Below are positions 35,348 through 44,500 of a stretch of 64,000 nucleotides of DNA, piece after piece. Each line of letters starts with the position of its first letter. The stretch's first letter is position 1. The notes under the pieces are model-generated. The model was not told the origin of the DNA. It made no database searches and saw only the letters and a list, made by a program, of their open reading frames with translations. Source of the DNA: Brachyspira aalborgi (GTDB lineage: Bacteria; Spirochaetota; Brachyspiria; Brachyspirales; Brachyspiraceae); NCBI RefSeq assembly GCF_008016455.1, contig NZ_SAXU01000001.1, positions 2,128,423 to 2,192,422 of the forward strand, written 5' to 3'. A program made the translations under genes and the position numbers.

Positions 35348-35947
35348 TTATATTAAAACTTTTGAAACTTCCCCTAAATATGGTAAAATCGCTATTCCTA
35401 CTTCAAAACCTTTATCAATAATATATTTTAAAACTTTAAATACTTTTTCTTTTGCTTTATCTTTATTTTCTTCTTTTAAGGTTTCAATAGAATATAAGAT
35501 TTCTTCCAAATATTCTTTAGCTTCTTTATCTAAAATATTATCTGGTATTTTATTTATATCTTCTATAGTCGATTTAATCGTTATATTTTGATTTATTGAT
35601 GCATTTGAAGTATTATTATTTTGATTATTTATATTTATGTTTTGCTGATTTGTTTGATTTTGCTTTTTTTGTGTATTATATTCGTCTATTAATTCTGCAC
35701 GGTAAACTTCCAATTTTGAAATTAATCCTTCAAGACGATTTAATTGCAAAGGTGAATTGGCTTCTAACATAGAGATAAATCCTGTATCATATTCATCGTA
35801 TTGTTTTGTATTAAAATGTTTAGTCCCTTCATAAGCTTTTTTAATTTTCTTTATTTGACTTTCCGCTTCTTTTGGTTTCTTTTTGTATAAAATATTTCTA
35901 CATTCTTCAATATGTTCTTCTAATTTTTTTATTTTTTCATTTGACAT
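35348..35947 (-). CDS. Helical protein with Asn/Gln linker, first gene of the operon
   Basis: The 199-residue protein has an N-terminal coiled-coil-like domain (1-105). An Asn/Gln-rich linker (about 106-135, TNQQNININNQNNN) follows, then a C-terminal helical domain with PDNILDKEAKEYLEEILYSI and a hydrophobic tail GFEVGIAILPYLGEV. The C-terminal pattern (PxxILDxExKExL...ALLPYL) resembles domains I associate with abortive-infection and other defence-linked proteins, but I cannot name a family. It lies within the accessory island, so a defence role is inference. ATG is preceded by GGGGAATTTTA. Confidence 0.6.
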   Translation of the reverse strand: MSNEKIKKLEEHIEECRNILYKKKPKEAESQIKKIKKAYEGTKHFNTKQYDEYDTGFISMLEANSPLQLNRLEGLISKLEVYRAELIDEYNTQKKQNQTNQQNININNQNNNTSNASINQNITIKSTIEDINKIPDNILDKEAKEYLEEILYSIETLKEENKDKAKEKVFKVLKYIIDKGFEVGIAILPYLGEVSKVLI

Positions 35948-36076
35948 TAAAATTCCCCATTTGTATTATAATTAATTTCACTATTATGCAATTATACTAC
36001 AAATAAAACATTTATCAAATTTAATTGCTATATACAAACATAAAAACAAGTATAATTATAATAACAAATTAAATAA
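35948..36076. other. AT-rich upstream region of the two-gene operon
   Basis: It probably holds the operon promoter on the minus strand. No clear hexamer pair was identified. With 36077-36770 it makes a gene-free stretch of 823 bases holding two methyltransferase remnants, a hairpin and the leader of the next gene. Confidence 0.4.
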
Positions 36077-36208
36077 TCATTCCCCTTCAATTATCTTTAT
36101 TTCCTCCTCACTTAAATCATATAACTTATAAACAATCTCATTTATTTCCTTTTCCTCTTTTTCAGTATCATTCCATTTAGCTTTACTCTTTACAACCGTT
36201 AACTTATC
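36077..36208 (-). pseudogene. C-terminal remnant of a second, distinct DNA methyltransferase
   Basis: A 43-codon minus-strand frame ends with EINEIVYKLYDLSEEEIKII, then EGE and TGA. This is the usual closing sequence of type II/IIG N6-adenine methyltransferases (IxxIVYxLYxLxEEEIxIIE). It has no start and no upstream body. It differs in sequence from remnants 1-5, so a second gene of this class was once here. Confidence 0.65.
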
Positions 36209-36265
36209 TTAATAACAATGTGGCTGTAGCCCATTGTGTGCCAATCTCATTTAGGCATCTATCAA

Positions 36266-36346
36266 CTAAACCCTAAACTCCAACTCATAACCAATAATAA
36301 ACTCCGTTTCCTCTTTACTCAAATCATACGAAGGACAAATCAACCT
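36266..36346 (-). pseudogene. Remnant 5 of the repeated methyltransferase C-terminus
   Basis: It reads RLICPSYDLSKEET then EFIIGYELEFRV and TAG. The frame stays open a little further upstream to about 36380 (ISKAIKNMH), so this copy retains slightly more of the parental gene than copies 1-4. Confidence 0.6.
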
Positions 36347-36466
36347 GTGCATATTTTTTATCGCTTTGCTTATATTTAAATTTAGAATTTATTAACCTCA
36401 TTAATAATAATTACTTAAATATATAAGATACATATCATTATTTTATTATATATCAATACTCTTTTT

Positions 36467-36494
36467 ACAATTAATTTCTTTAGAAATTAATTGT
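36467..36494. other. Perfect 12-bp hairpin in noncoding DNA
   Basis: ACAATTAATTTC and GAAATTAATTGT flank a 4-base TTTA loop. The surrounding 36360-36600 region has no gene. It could end a small RNA or be an operator. Confidence 0.6.
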
Positions 36495-36608
36495 GTATAA
36501 AAAATATTCATACATAAATTTATCAATTATTTTTATAAGATTTCTGTATTAAATGTAGTATTATTAAAAATATTTTTATAAAGTTAACAATTATATCATA
36601 TTTTTATA

Positions 36609-36636
36609 TTGAAAAATTTTTATAAAATGCTACAAT
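36609..36636 (+). promoter_or_regulatory. Promoter-like pair for the winged-helix gene
   Basis: TTGAAA at 36609-36614 and TACAAT at 36631-36636 have a 16-base spacer. They would give a leader of about 130 bases. Confidence 0.5.
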
Positions 36637-36710
36637 GATAATCGTAAATATATAATTGTTTTAATCAATAATATATTTTGTTATAAGAGTTATATTGTAA
36701 TATTTTTAAT

Positions 36711-36745
36711 TATGTGATATTATTAAGAAATAATTATATCACATA
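36711..36745 (+). promoter_or_regulatory. 10-bp inverted repeat just before the ribosome binding site
   Basis: TATGTGATAT (36711-36720) and ATATCACATA (36736-36745) are perfect reverse complements with a 15-base spacer. The AAGGAGG site begins about 13 bases later. It may be an operator bound by the gene's own winged-helix protein, or an RNA stem in the leader. Confidence 0.65.
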
Positions 36746-36770
36746 TTAGTAAAATAAAAAGGAGGATTAC

Positions 36771-37934
36771 ATGGATTTTAAACTACCTAGTTTAGCATAC
36801 GAACAATTAAAAAAAATTATGATGGCTTGTGGGAAAAAAGATATAAATATGATAATAGAAAGGGATGAGTTATCAAGACAAACAGAAATAAATTCTGACA
36901 CTATAAGTAGAAATAATGCTTTTTTATTTTCTATAGGATTTCTTGAAAAGAATGATAATAATAAAAATATCATTACTGATATTGGATTAAAACTGGCTAA
37001 AGCCTATAATTTAGAAGACAATATTAAAATAAAAGAAATATTGATAAAAATGATAAAAAATAATAAAGATTTAAATGAATTAATATTTGCTCAATTAAAT
37101 AAAACGAATTTAACAGTAGAAGCACTTACTAATATAATTATTAATTATTTTGATAAACCAAGTAATCAATACGCTAAAATAGGAGCTAATACGCTATTAG
37201 AAATATTTAAAGAGGCGGAAATTATATCAATGGATAACAATATAATTATTTTTAATAAAAATGAATTTGAAAATTTTAATTTAGATGTTAAACATAAGGA
37301 TTTATATGATTATAATTATACAGCCTCTGAAATTAATAATAAAAATATTTTGAATATACCTATTAGTAATGATAATTTAAATATCAATATTAATATAAAT
37401 ATTGATTATGATACAAAAAGAAATCCAGCTGAAATATTAAACACTATAGAATATATATTAAATAATATAAATATTTATAATGCATATAAAGAAGTTAAAT
37501 CTGATAGCAAGCCTATAAATAAAAATATTGAAAATAAAAAAAATATAAAAAAGAAGAAAAACAAAGTAAAAAATGCTAATAGAAATGAACTAGAATATAT
37601 AGATATAGATAAGGAATTTGGGAAAGAAAAAATAGAAGAATGGATTAATTTTTACAAATCATTAGAAATTAATAGCGCTATAACCAGTGTTGTTATCACA
37701 GTATATTGGATATCAAAAAATATAAATGAATTATCTAATAGGATAAATGATGATTATGTATATTCTTTTTTAATAGCTGCTACTAATAATAATATAAAAT
37801 TTAAAGTATTCGATGCCATAAGTAATGCTAGTAGAAACACGAAAAAATTACTGCAAAGGGATGACGATGGATTAATAATTACAGGTATAGGCAATAGAGA
37901 AGTAGAAAATAATATTTTAATAAAAAAAGAATAA
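36771..37934 (+). CDS. Two-domain putative DNA-binding protein, defence-associated
   Basis: The 387-residue protein has an N-terminal winged-helix-like domain (1-65, with EINSDTISRNNAFLFSIGFLE). A helical middle follows, then a low-complexity Asn/Ile segment (about 195-215), a Lys-rich linker (about 250-275), and a C-terminal domain beginning KEKIEEWINFYKSL. The C-terminal pattern (VVITVYWISKxIxELxNRINDDYVYSFL, then SNASRNTKKLL) matches a helical domain I have seen at the end of uncharacterised phage-defence and regulator proteins. A strong AAGGAGG precedes the ATG. Base composition is more AT-biased than in core genes. No family name is claimed. Confidence 0.6.
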   Translation: MDFKLPSLAYEQLKKIMMACGKKDINMIIERDELSRQTEINSDTISRNNAFLFSIGFLEKNDNNKNIITDIGLKLAKAYNLEDNIKIKEILIKMIKNNKDLNELIFAQLNKTNLTVEALTNIIINYFDKPSNQYAKIGANTLLEIFKEAEIISMDNNIIIFNKNEFENFNLDVKHKDLYDYNYTASEINNKNILNIPISNDNLNINININIDYDTKRNPAEILNTIEYILNNINIYNAYKEVKSDSKPINKNIENKKNIKKKKNKVKNANRNELEYIDIDKEFGKEKIEEWINFYKSLEINSAITSVVITVYWISKNINELSNRINDDYVYSFLIAATNNNIKFKVFDAISNASRNTKKLLQRDDDGLIITGIGNREVENNILIKKE

Positions 37935-37946
37935 CAAATTTACAAG

Positions 37947-38075
37947 AAATATCTTAACAGCTGCAACTGTTAAGATATTTAAATAAAAATTACAAGAAGG
38001 TATGTCTTGTAAATAATCAATATAATAATTAGTTTATACTAATTATGATTAAATTTCAAGATATATCTCCTTGAA
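37947..38075 (+). ncRNA. Structured leader with four successive hairpins
   Basis: Stem 1 (37947-37980) is 14 bp perfect, AAATATCTTAACAG against CTGTTAAGATATTT. Stem 2 (37990-38012) is 8 bp, TTACAAGA against TCTTGTAA. Stem 3 (38025-38046) is 9 bp, ATAATTAGT against ACTAATTAT. Stem 4 pairs TTCAAG (38055-38060) with CTTGAA (38070-38075). Alternatively CTCCTT-AAGGAG folds over the AAGGAGG ribosome binding site. Stem 1 may double as the terminator of the preceding gene. The class of RNA is unknown. Confidence 0.55.
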
Positions 38076-38085
38076 GGAGGTAAAA

Positions 38086-38208
38086 ATGCCTTACATATTT
38101 GTAACAAAAAGGAAAGTCAGAGGTAACTCTGGGAGAATCCTTTATGCCAAAGATTATGGCTACAAAGCATGGCGAATACCTGTAAAGTATAAAAAAACAA
38201 AAAAATAA
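38086..38208 (+). CDS. 40-residue basic protein with a sequestered ribosome binding site
   Basis: The product begins MPYIFVTKRKVRGNSGRIL and ends WRIPVKYKKTKK, with about 13 Lys/Arg in 40 residues, which suggests nucleic-acid or ribosome binding. An excellent GAAGGAGG site is followed by a perfect terminator, so this is a real expression unit despite its size. Its codons are less AT-biased than the neighbouring 387-residue gene. I do not recognise it. Position beside a restriction system allows an anti-restriction, regulator or toxin role, but nothing decides between them. Confidence 0.7.
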   Translation: MPYIFVTKRKVRGNSGRILYAKDYGYKAWRIPVKYKKTKK

Positions 38209-38224
38209 ATGCTTTATTAGGTAA

Positions 38225-38252
38225 AGACAGAGGGCTATTGCCCTCTGTTTTA
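38225..38252 (+). terminator. Terminator of the 40-residue protein gene
   Basis: ACAGAGGGC (38227-38235) and GCCCTCTGT (38240-38248) form a perfect 9-bp stem with a TATT loop and a following T-run. It may also serve the convergent methyltransferase gene. Confidence 0.88.
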
Positions 38253-38274
38253 TATATAACAATAAAATTACAAT

Positions 38275-41200
38275 TTATTTACTTTTTCTCTGTTCTATCA
38301 AATTTATAAATTTATTATTTATAAATTCTTTTTCGTTTTTATTTAAACCTATGCTATCATAAATAACTTTATCAATTTCTTTATGGTGTTCGGTATTTAT
38401 TTCTTTATCGTATGTTAATATATTTAAATTTTTAGTTTTGTTATATATTAATGTAGCTAATTTTAAATCAATATCAAATACGCAAGGTATATTTTGTAAA
38501 TCAAAGGCTTCCGCTTTTAATAAACCTCCGCCTAAATTATTTCTTCCCGTAATTTCTCTTAAAAACCAACCTAAAGTTGAATTATAAAATAACCAAATAC
38601 TTAATAAATTTTTATCTTTTAATTCTTTTATATTATTAGAATTATCGCTTTTTAAAATTTCAACATAACTATCTGAATATGAATGAATTTTATTAAAACA
38701 ACAATAATGAGAATATGCAATACCTCTTGGCATTATAAAAATTGGCGGTGTTCGTTTAGTTTTAAGATTATCTATTTTATTTGATGATTTTGTAAAAGTA
38801 AAACTTGGCTTTTCTTTATGATAAAAATGAATATTGCCTTTTGAACTAACTTTATAGCCATTTAAACCTTGTCCATATTTTAACCCTATTTTATCTATGG
38901 TTAAACCTTTTGATAGTTTTTTTAATATTGATAATAAAATATCTAATTCTTCCGTAAATAATATATTCCATTTATAATTTAGCATTAAATTTTTATCTCC
39001 TATAGAATAAGAATATAATTCATTATATTTTGCAAAATTTTCTCTAAAATATTTTAATGTTAAATTAGTTTTATTATCATAATGGAAAATACTAATTATT
39101 GTATTAATTGCAGCGGTGCTAAAATGTTTAAAATCAGTATCTATTAATGTTATATTTAAATTTTGTTCTATTAAAAATTTTTGAAAATTTATTCCATATT
39201 TTGTAGAAAGCCAAGAATTAGTGCAAACGAAAGTTATAAATCCATTTTCATTTATAAGTTGCAAAGATTTAATATAAAAATATAAAGATAAATCCATGCC
39301 TTTACCTAAAAGTTTTTTATTTTTATGAAAATTAATTAATATATTATTTTGATAGTTTTCTTTCATACTATCAGAAAAAATTTTACTTCTCGCTTCTAAA
39401 TAAGGCGGATTGCCAATAACAATATCAAAAAACTTTGTCCCAAATTGAATCTCGCTATCAAAAAAGTCTGTCGATTTATTTTCAAAAGGATTCCAAGATA
39501 AAAATTTTTTCTTATCTTCCGCTTCCAAATAATCATTATTAACTATAAAGTCTCTCAATTCTTCAAATCTATATTTTATATTATTTTTATTTTCTTCTGA
39601 AGAAGCGTTAAAATAATCTTCCGAAATTGATTTTATTTTTTCTATTATGCCGTCAACATACATTGAATTAAAAGATTGTTGAGTATTATTTTTTACTTCA
39701 AGTGGCATAAGGCTATTTGCTGATATAAAATTAAATTCCAAATTAGGCAAAGGTTTTATTCCCAAATTCTCTTCACTTTCATTTTTCTCTTCTTCCACAA
39801 TTAAAGACAAAAATGCCCTCAATTTGCTAATCTCAATCGCAATCGGTTGAATATCTACTCCATGAATCATATTTTGAAGTATATAAAGTTTATAAGCGTA
39901 ATCAAATTTTTTTGATTCGTAAAGTTTTTCAAATTCAATTTTAGCTTGTCCTTTAATATTTTTAAGTAATAATTCTTTATAAAATTCATGATTTGGGTCT
40001 AATTTATCTATAATCATAAAAGTTCTTTGCAATATTCCGATTGGAAAAGCTCCACTGCCACAAGCTGGGTCTAATATTTTTATTTTATGTAAAACTGATA
40101 ATAATTCATATATTTCTTTTTTACCTAATTTTATATCTTCATTAGAATTAAATATTTTTTCTATTTCTTCTTCACTAATATTTTTTGTATTATTTTGTAT
40201 AGATAGTCTTACACTTTCTTTAACCATGTAATCTACTATTTCTCTTGGTGTATAGAATGTTGAATTGCCTATATTCAAATTTTCATTAGTATCTATTGCT
40301 ACAAGAAGATTTTCAAATATTCTCCCAAGCATTTCAGGGTCAATAGAAATTTCAATATCAAATGGCGTGCTTTCATCTACAGTAAAATTATATTTTTCAA
40401 AAAATTCAAACAATTCTTTTATTATTTCATTATCAATAGTTTTTACTTTATAATCTTCTTCTTTCTTTAAAAATAATCCGCCGTTTAAAAATGGAATTTG
40501 TTTTTCGTATTTATTAATTATTTTACTTTCAATTTTTCTCTCTTCCATTTTTACATTTAATATATTAAAAAATAATTCCTCCAAAACTTCTTTATAATAA
40601 TTATCTTTCGTTTTCATTTCGCCAATATTTATAAAATCAAAAATTTCTTTCGGTATCAAATCTTTCTCTCTCAAAAACCAACAAAAAAGCGCCCTTCCTA
40701 AAAACCTTAAACTAAATTCTTTTGCTGAAAGCAAGCAGTCGCTAGCTAAAGCTTCACCTTCTTTATTTTCACTTGATTTGTTTCCGACAAAATTCTTCAA
40801 AACATCTTTACAAATCTTATCAAACAACTCTTTAATTCCCTTATAGAATTCTTCGTTGACGGGTTCTACGCTAAAAGCTTCTTCAATTTTCTTAACGCTT
40901 GAAAACGCTTCTTTATTTAATCTACTTTGCGCCGTTTTTACTTTCGCTCTTTCTCCAAGTAAATAAGTAAATCTCTTCGGGTCGCTCAAATCTTTTTTCA
41001 CTTCAAGATTTTCATTTACCTTTTTATCATATTTCACATAAGAAATTCTATAAGCTTTTTCATTTTCATTAGAATATAAAATAAAAAATATTCCTTTCCC
41101 GAAAGAATTTCTATTTCCGCTTTTTATAATATCCGTGCATATTTTAGAAATTTTAACTCTGCTTCCCGTTTTAGTATTTTTTATTCTAATCTCATAAACT

Positions 41201-41400
41201 CCGATATCTTCATCGACATTTAAATTGCCAAGCCAAATTATCGCGTCGTTATTTGAATCATCCAAACAATCAATATATTTTTCAATTATGCTATTTTGAT
41301 TAGGAATAGAACCGTATTCATATTTAAAATTATCTCCTAAATATTTAGTCCATTCTTCCCTGCTATATTCTTTATCAAATCTAAAAAAATCTTTACTCAT
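38275..41400 (-). CDS. Eco57I-class N6-adenine DNA methyltransferase
   Basis: The 1041-residue protein has the SAM-binding motif I LDPACGSGAF at 443-452 and catalytic motif IV NPPY at 664-667, typical of gamma-class adenine methyltransferases. The N-terminal 350 residues hold the helical region (LGRALFCWFLREKDLIP). The C-terminal 300 residues should form the target recognition domain, with GNPPY-distal RNNLGGGLLKAEAFDLQNIP. The N-terminus shows no clear PD-(D/E)XK triad, so cleavage probably depends on the adjacent helicase protein. The pair recalls the DrmMI/DrmD part of class 1 DISARM and split type ISP enzymes. A hexanucleotide array lies in its upstream region. Confidence 0.88.
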   Translation of the reverse strand: MSKDFFRFDKEYSREEWTKYLGDNFKYEYGSIPNQNSIIEKYIDCLDDSNNDAIIWLGNLNVDEDIGVYEIRIKNTKTGSRVKISKICTDIIKSGNRNSFGKGIFFILYSNENEKAYRISYVKYDKKVNENLEVKKDLSDPKRFTYLLGERAKVKTAQSRLNKEAFSSVKKIEEAFSVEPVNEEFYKGIKELFDKICKDVLKNFVGNKSSENKEGEALASDCLLSAKEFSLRFLGRALFCWFLREKDLIPKEIFDFINIGEMKTKDNYYKEVLEELFFNILNVKMEERKIESKIINKYEKQIPFLNGGLFLKKEEDYKVKTIDNEIIKELFEFFEKYNFTVDESTPFDIEISIDPEMLGRIFENLLVAIDTNENLNIGNSTFYTPREIVDYMVKESVRLSIQNNTKNISEEEIEKIFNSNEDIKLGKKEIYELLSVLHKIKILDPACGSGAFPIGILQRTFMIIDKLDPNHEFYKELLLKNIKGQAKIEFEKLYESKKFDYAYKLYILQNMIHGVDIQPIAIEISKLRAFLSLIVEEEKNESEENLGIKPLPNLEFNFISANSLMPLEVKNNTQQSFNSMYVDGIIEKIKSISEDYFNASSEENKNNIKYRFEELRDFIVNNDYLEAEDKKKFLSWNPFENKSTDFFDSEIQFGTKFFDIVIGNPPYLEARSKIFSDSMKENYQNNILINFHKNKKLLGKGMDLSLYFYIKSLQLINENGFITFVCTNSWLSTKYGINFQKFLIEQNLNITLIDTDFKHFSTAAINTIISIFHYDNKTNLTLKYFRENFAKYNELYSYSIGDKNLMLNYKWNILFTEELDILLSILKKLSKGLTIDKIGLKYGQGLNGYKVSSKGNIHFYHKEKPSFTFTKSSNKIDNLKTKRTPPIFIMPRGIAYSHYCCFNKIHSYSDSYVEILKSDNSNNIKELKDKNLLSIWLFYNSTLGWFLREITGRNNLGGGLLKAEAFDLQNIPCVFDIDLKLATLIYNKTKNLNILTYDKEINTEHHKEIDKVIYDSIGLNKNEKEFINNKFINLIEQRKSK

Positions 41401-41413
41401 AAATAATCCTTAT

Positions 41414-41466
41414 AAATTAAAAATTAAAATTAAAGTTAAAATTAAAATTAAAATTAAAATTAAAAT
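41414..41466. repeat. Hexanucleotide array AAAATT upstream of the methyltransferase gene
   Basis: About 8.5 units of AAAATT, with one AAAGTT variant, begin 14 bases before the methyltransferase start codon. AAGGATTATTT, the ribosome binding site, lies between. Copy-number change would alter spacing in the promoter or leader. Confidence 0.85.
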
Positions 41467-41565
41467 ACTTTCTACAAATTTATTATTTTACCATATTAAA
41501 CAACTTAAAAGTAAAAATAACAAGCCCTAAAAAATTAATTTATGCGAAAAATTAATTAATAAATT

Positions 41566-44500
41566 TTATTTAAAAAACTCTTCCCTTACTACCAAAATAG
41601 AATCTTTCAAATAATCGCTTTCAATATAATTAATATAATTAAGCGAACTATAATCTATTATCTTTTTAATCTCTTTAAGTATCTCAATTCCATTATTATT
41701 CTTAAAAGCTTTTTCAATATTCTTAATTTGTTTTTCAGTAAAAATATTATATTCAATTCCCTTAATAATTTTTTCAATATATTCTCTATCATTTAAAGAA
41801 ATTTCAAGCCCCATAATTTCTTTATATCTTTCAAGTTTAAGTAAAGCGTCAGGTTTATAATTAATCTTTTTAATATTTTTTCTTCTCTCAAAATCGGCAA
41901 TTAAACTTTCCGCTTTATCGCTCGGCTTAAAAGATTTTTCATTTTCTTGCGCTTTCAAAATCTTAAATATATTTGCCATATTATAATCCATAACAGAATT
42001 TTTTAATAATCCTCCAAATATTCCGTTTTCTCCTTTTCTTATTTCAACAAGTCCGTTAAAATCGTTTTCTCTTCTTATAAAAATATTATCCTTCATATTT
42101 TTAATTTCTTCCAAAAGATTATTATCTTGATTTAATTTATTGTAAATCTCTCTATATTCAATATCCCAACTTATATCGTTTTCTAAATCCGAAATAATTC
42201 CCGCTTCTCTTTTCAAAGAAAACAAAGAATTAATTTCATCGTCTTTTTGAAGTATTTTGGTGTCGTTTCCAAAAATAGAATTAATTAAAGTAAGTTTGAA
42301 ATTAGAAATCTGCCAATTTTTAATATCTTTTTGAGCTTCTAATCTCGGAATAAAATTGTGAATATAAATTTTATCAAAAAGTTTTTTTCCAATTCTATTT
42401 ATTCTTCCAACTCTCTGAATAACTCTCGTTGGATTATAAGGAATATCATAATTTATAATTATTCCCGCTCTATGCAAATTAACTCCTTCCGAAAGCGTAT
42501 CCGTAGATATAAGTAAAAAATATTCGCTCTCTTGTTTTCTCTCTTCAAGCGATGCGTCAAAATTCGCTTTAACAGTTTCTCTATTTTTTGAATCTGCAAC
42601 CGATTTTAAAGGTTTGAGTAAATAATTTAATTCTTCGTCTTGGCAAATCGATTCATATAAATAATCGACAGTATCTTTAAACTCGCTGAATATAATTATT
42701 TTTCTTTTGTCGTTTTCTTTTTTGAATTTTTTTAATTCTTCTTTTAATTTGAAAAACTTTTTATCTTTTTCAATTCCTATATTTTCCCAATCTTTTTTAA
42801 TCTCTTTAAGTATTTTTAAATCGTTTTCAAAATCAATAAAAAATTCCTTGCTTAAAACTTCTTTAACATTTTCTATTATATAAAGTCCTTCGTATTTTTT
42901 AGAATTATCTTTTATCATTATATCGTTATCATCGTCATAATCTTCGTAATTTACATCGCCTCTTTTATAAATAGTATAGCGATTTTTACTAATCCACATT
43001 TTTATGTTTTCGTATTTTGCAATCATATTGTCTACGCTTTTTTTAAATGCAAAAATAGAACTTTCAAATCTCCTAACAAGTAAATGCCTCATAAACTTTG
43101 CAATATTATTTGAAGACAAATCGGCAAAATCAAAATTCGCATCCTCTCCGTAAACCGCTTTAACAATTTCCGCGCTTTTCCTTTTATCTTCTATCGTTTC
43201 TTTTTTCAAATAAATTAAAGGCTTATATCTAACGCCCTTAAAAATATTAGAATTATCTTTATTGTCTTCGTTATCTTCGTTATAAGGACTTATTTTTTCT
43301 AAAGTGTCGTAATATAATTTTGATAAATCTCCAAGCTCATAATTATGAAGTTTCGGCTCTTCCACATCGTTAAATTCCGTTTTCTGTTTTTCTAAATCTT
43401 TTCTATATTCCGAAGATTCAAGCAAATCGTTTCTCGTTCTTCTTATTATAATAGTATGTATTAAACTCATTATTTCTTTTGCTATCTCTTTACTTTTTTT
43501 AATATTCTCTTCTTTTGAGTTTTCAGATTTTTTATATTTCGATTTTAATTCTCTCTCTTCTTTTAATATTTTAATTTTTGCCTCTTCAATATTTTTATTT
43601 TTAGTAAGCTTTCTATCGAAAATATCAATTATTGAAAATATATCGGAAGTCGTATTATGCATAGGAGTCGCCGTAATTGCTATAACTTTATTACCAAAAC
43701 ATATATTAGTTATCATATCATAAGAATAAGTTTTATTATTTACAAATCTATGAGCTTCGTCTATTATAATTAATCTATTTTTTCTATGATTTCTTACATG
43801 TTCTAAAGCTTTATCTAAAAGCCCGATACTAAAAACTTTAGCTTTAATTTGAAATTCGATATTATAATTTTCCCAAGAATCTATTATTTTAGGCGGACAA
43901 ATAATAATTATCTCTTCTACTTTTTCTTTTAATAAAAGATTTTTCGCTATTGCAGAAGCGATTATACTTTTTCCCAAACCTACTACATCGGAAATTAGAA
44001 CTCCGTTATATAACATAATTCCGTTTATTCCGCTTTTTATAGCTTCAATTTGATATTTATAATCTCTATAACCATAATCTGCAGGCGAACATAATAATTC
44101 TTCTCTATTAATAAATTCAAAATATTCGTATATAACTTTAAGAAATATTTTATAAGGCAAACCGAAATCGTCTTTATCTTTTTTATCTTCTTTAGTCGGT
44201 TTAATAATATTTCTAAAGAATTCTTCTTCATTTTTATTATTTAGAATTTCATGAGCTTTATTCCATTCTTCTTCAAAATAATTATAAAGTTCGTTAAAAC
44301 CGTCTTTACAATATATATTAAGTTCTTTTCTGTCTTTAATTCCGCGATGCGTAAAATTACTTGAGCCTATTAAAAAAGCGTTTCTTTCCGCTTCTTCGTT
44401 GTATTTAAATAAATATAATTTAGCATGCATATATTCCGCCGTTTTTCTAATTTCAAGAGTTTTATTTTCGCATTTATATTTAAATAATTCTATTATTGAA

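Noticed and set aside
31872-36346. Integron attC sites between toxin-antitoxin modules
   Set aside because: The repeats lack inverted core sites and do not fold as long imperfect hairpins. They read as a coding tail in one frame.
38086-38208. Naming the 40-residue protein as a known anti-restriction protein
   Set aside because: Known ones are acidic DNA mimics. This one is strongly basic.
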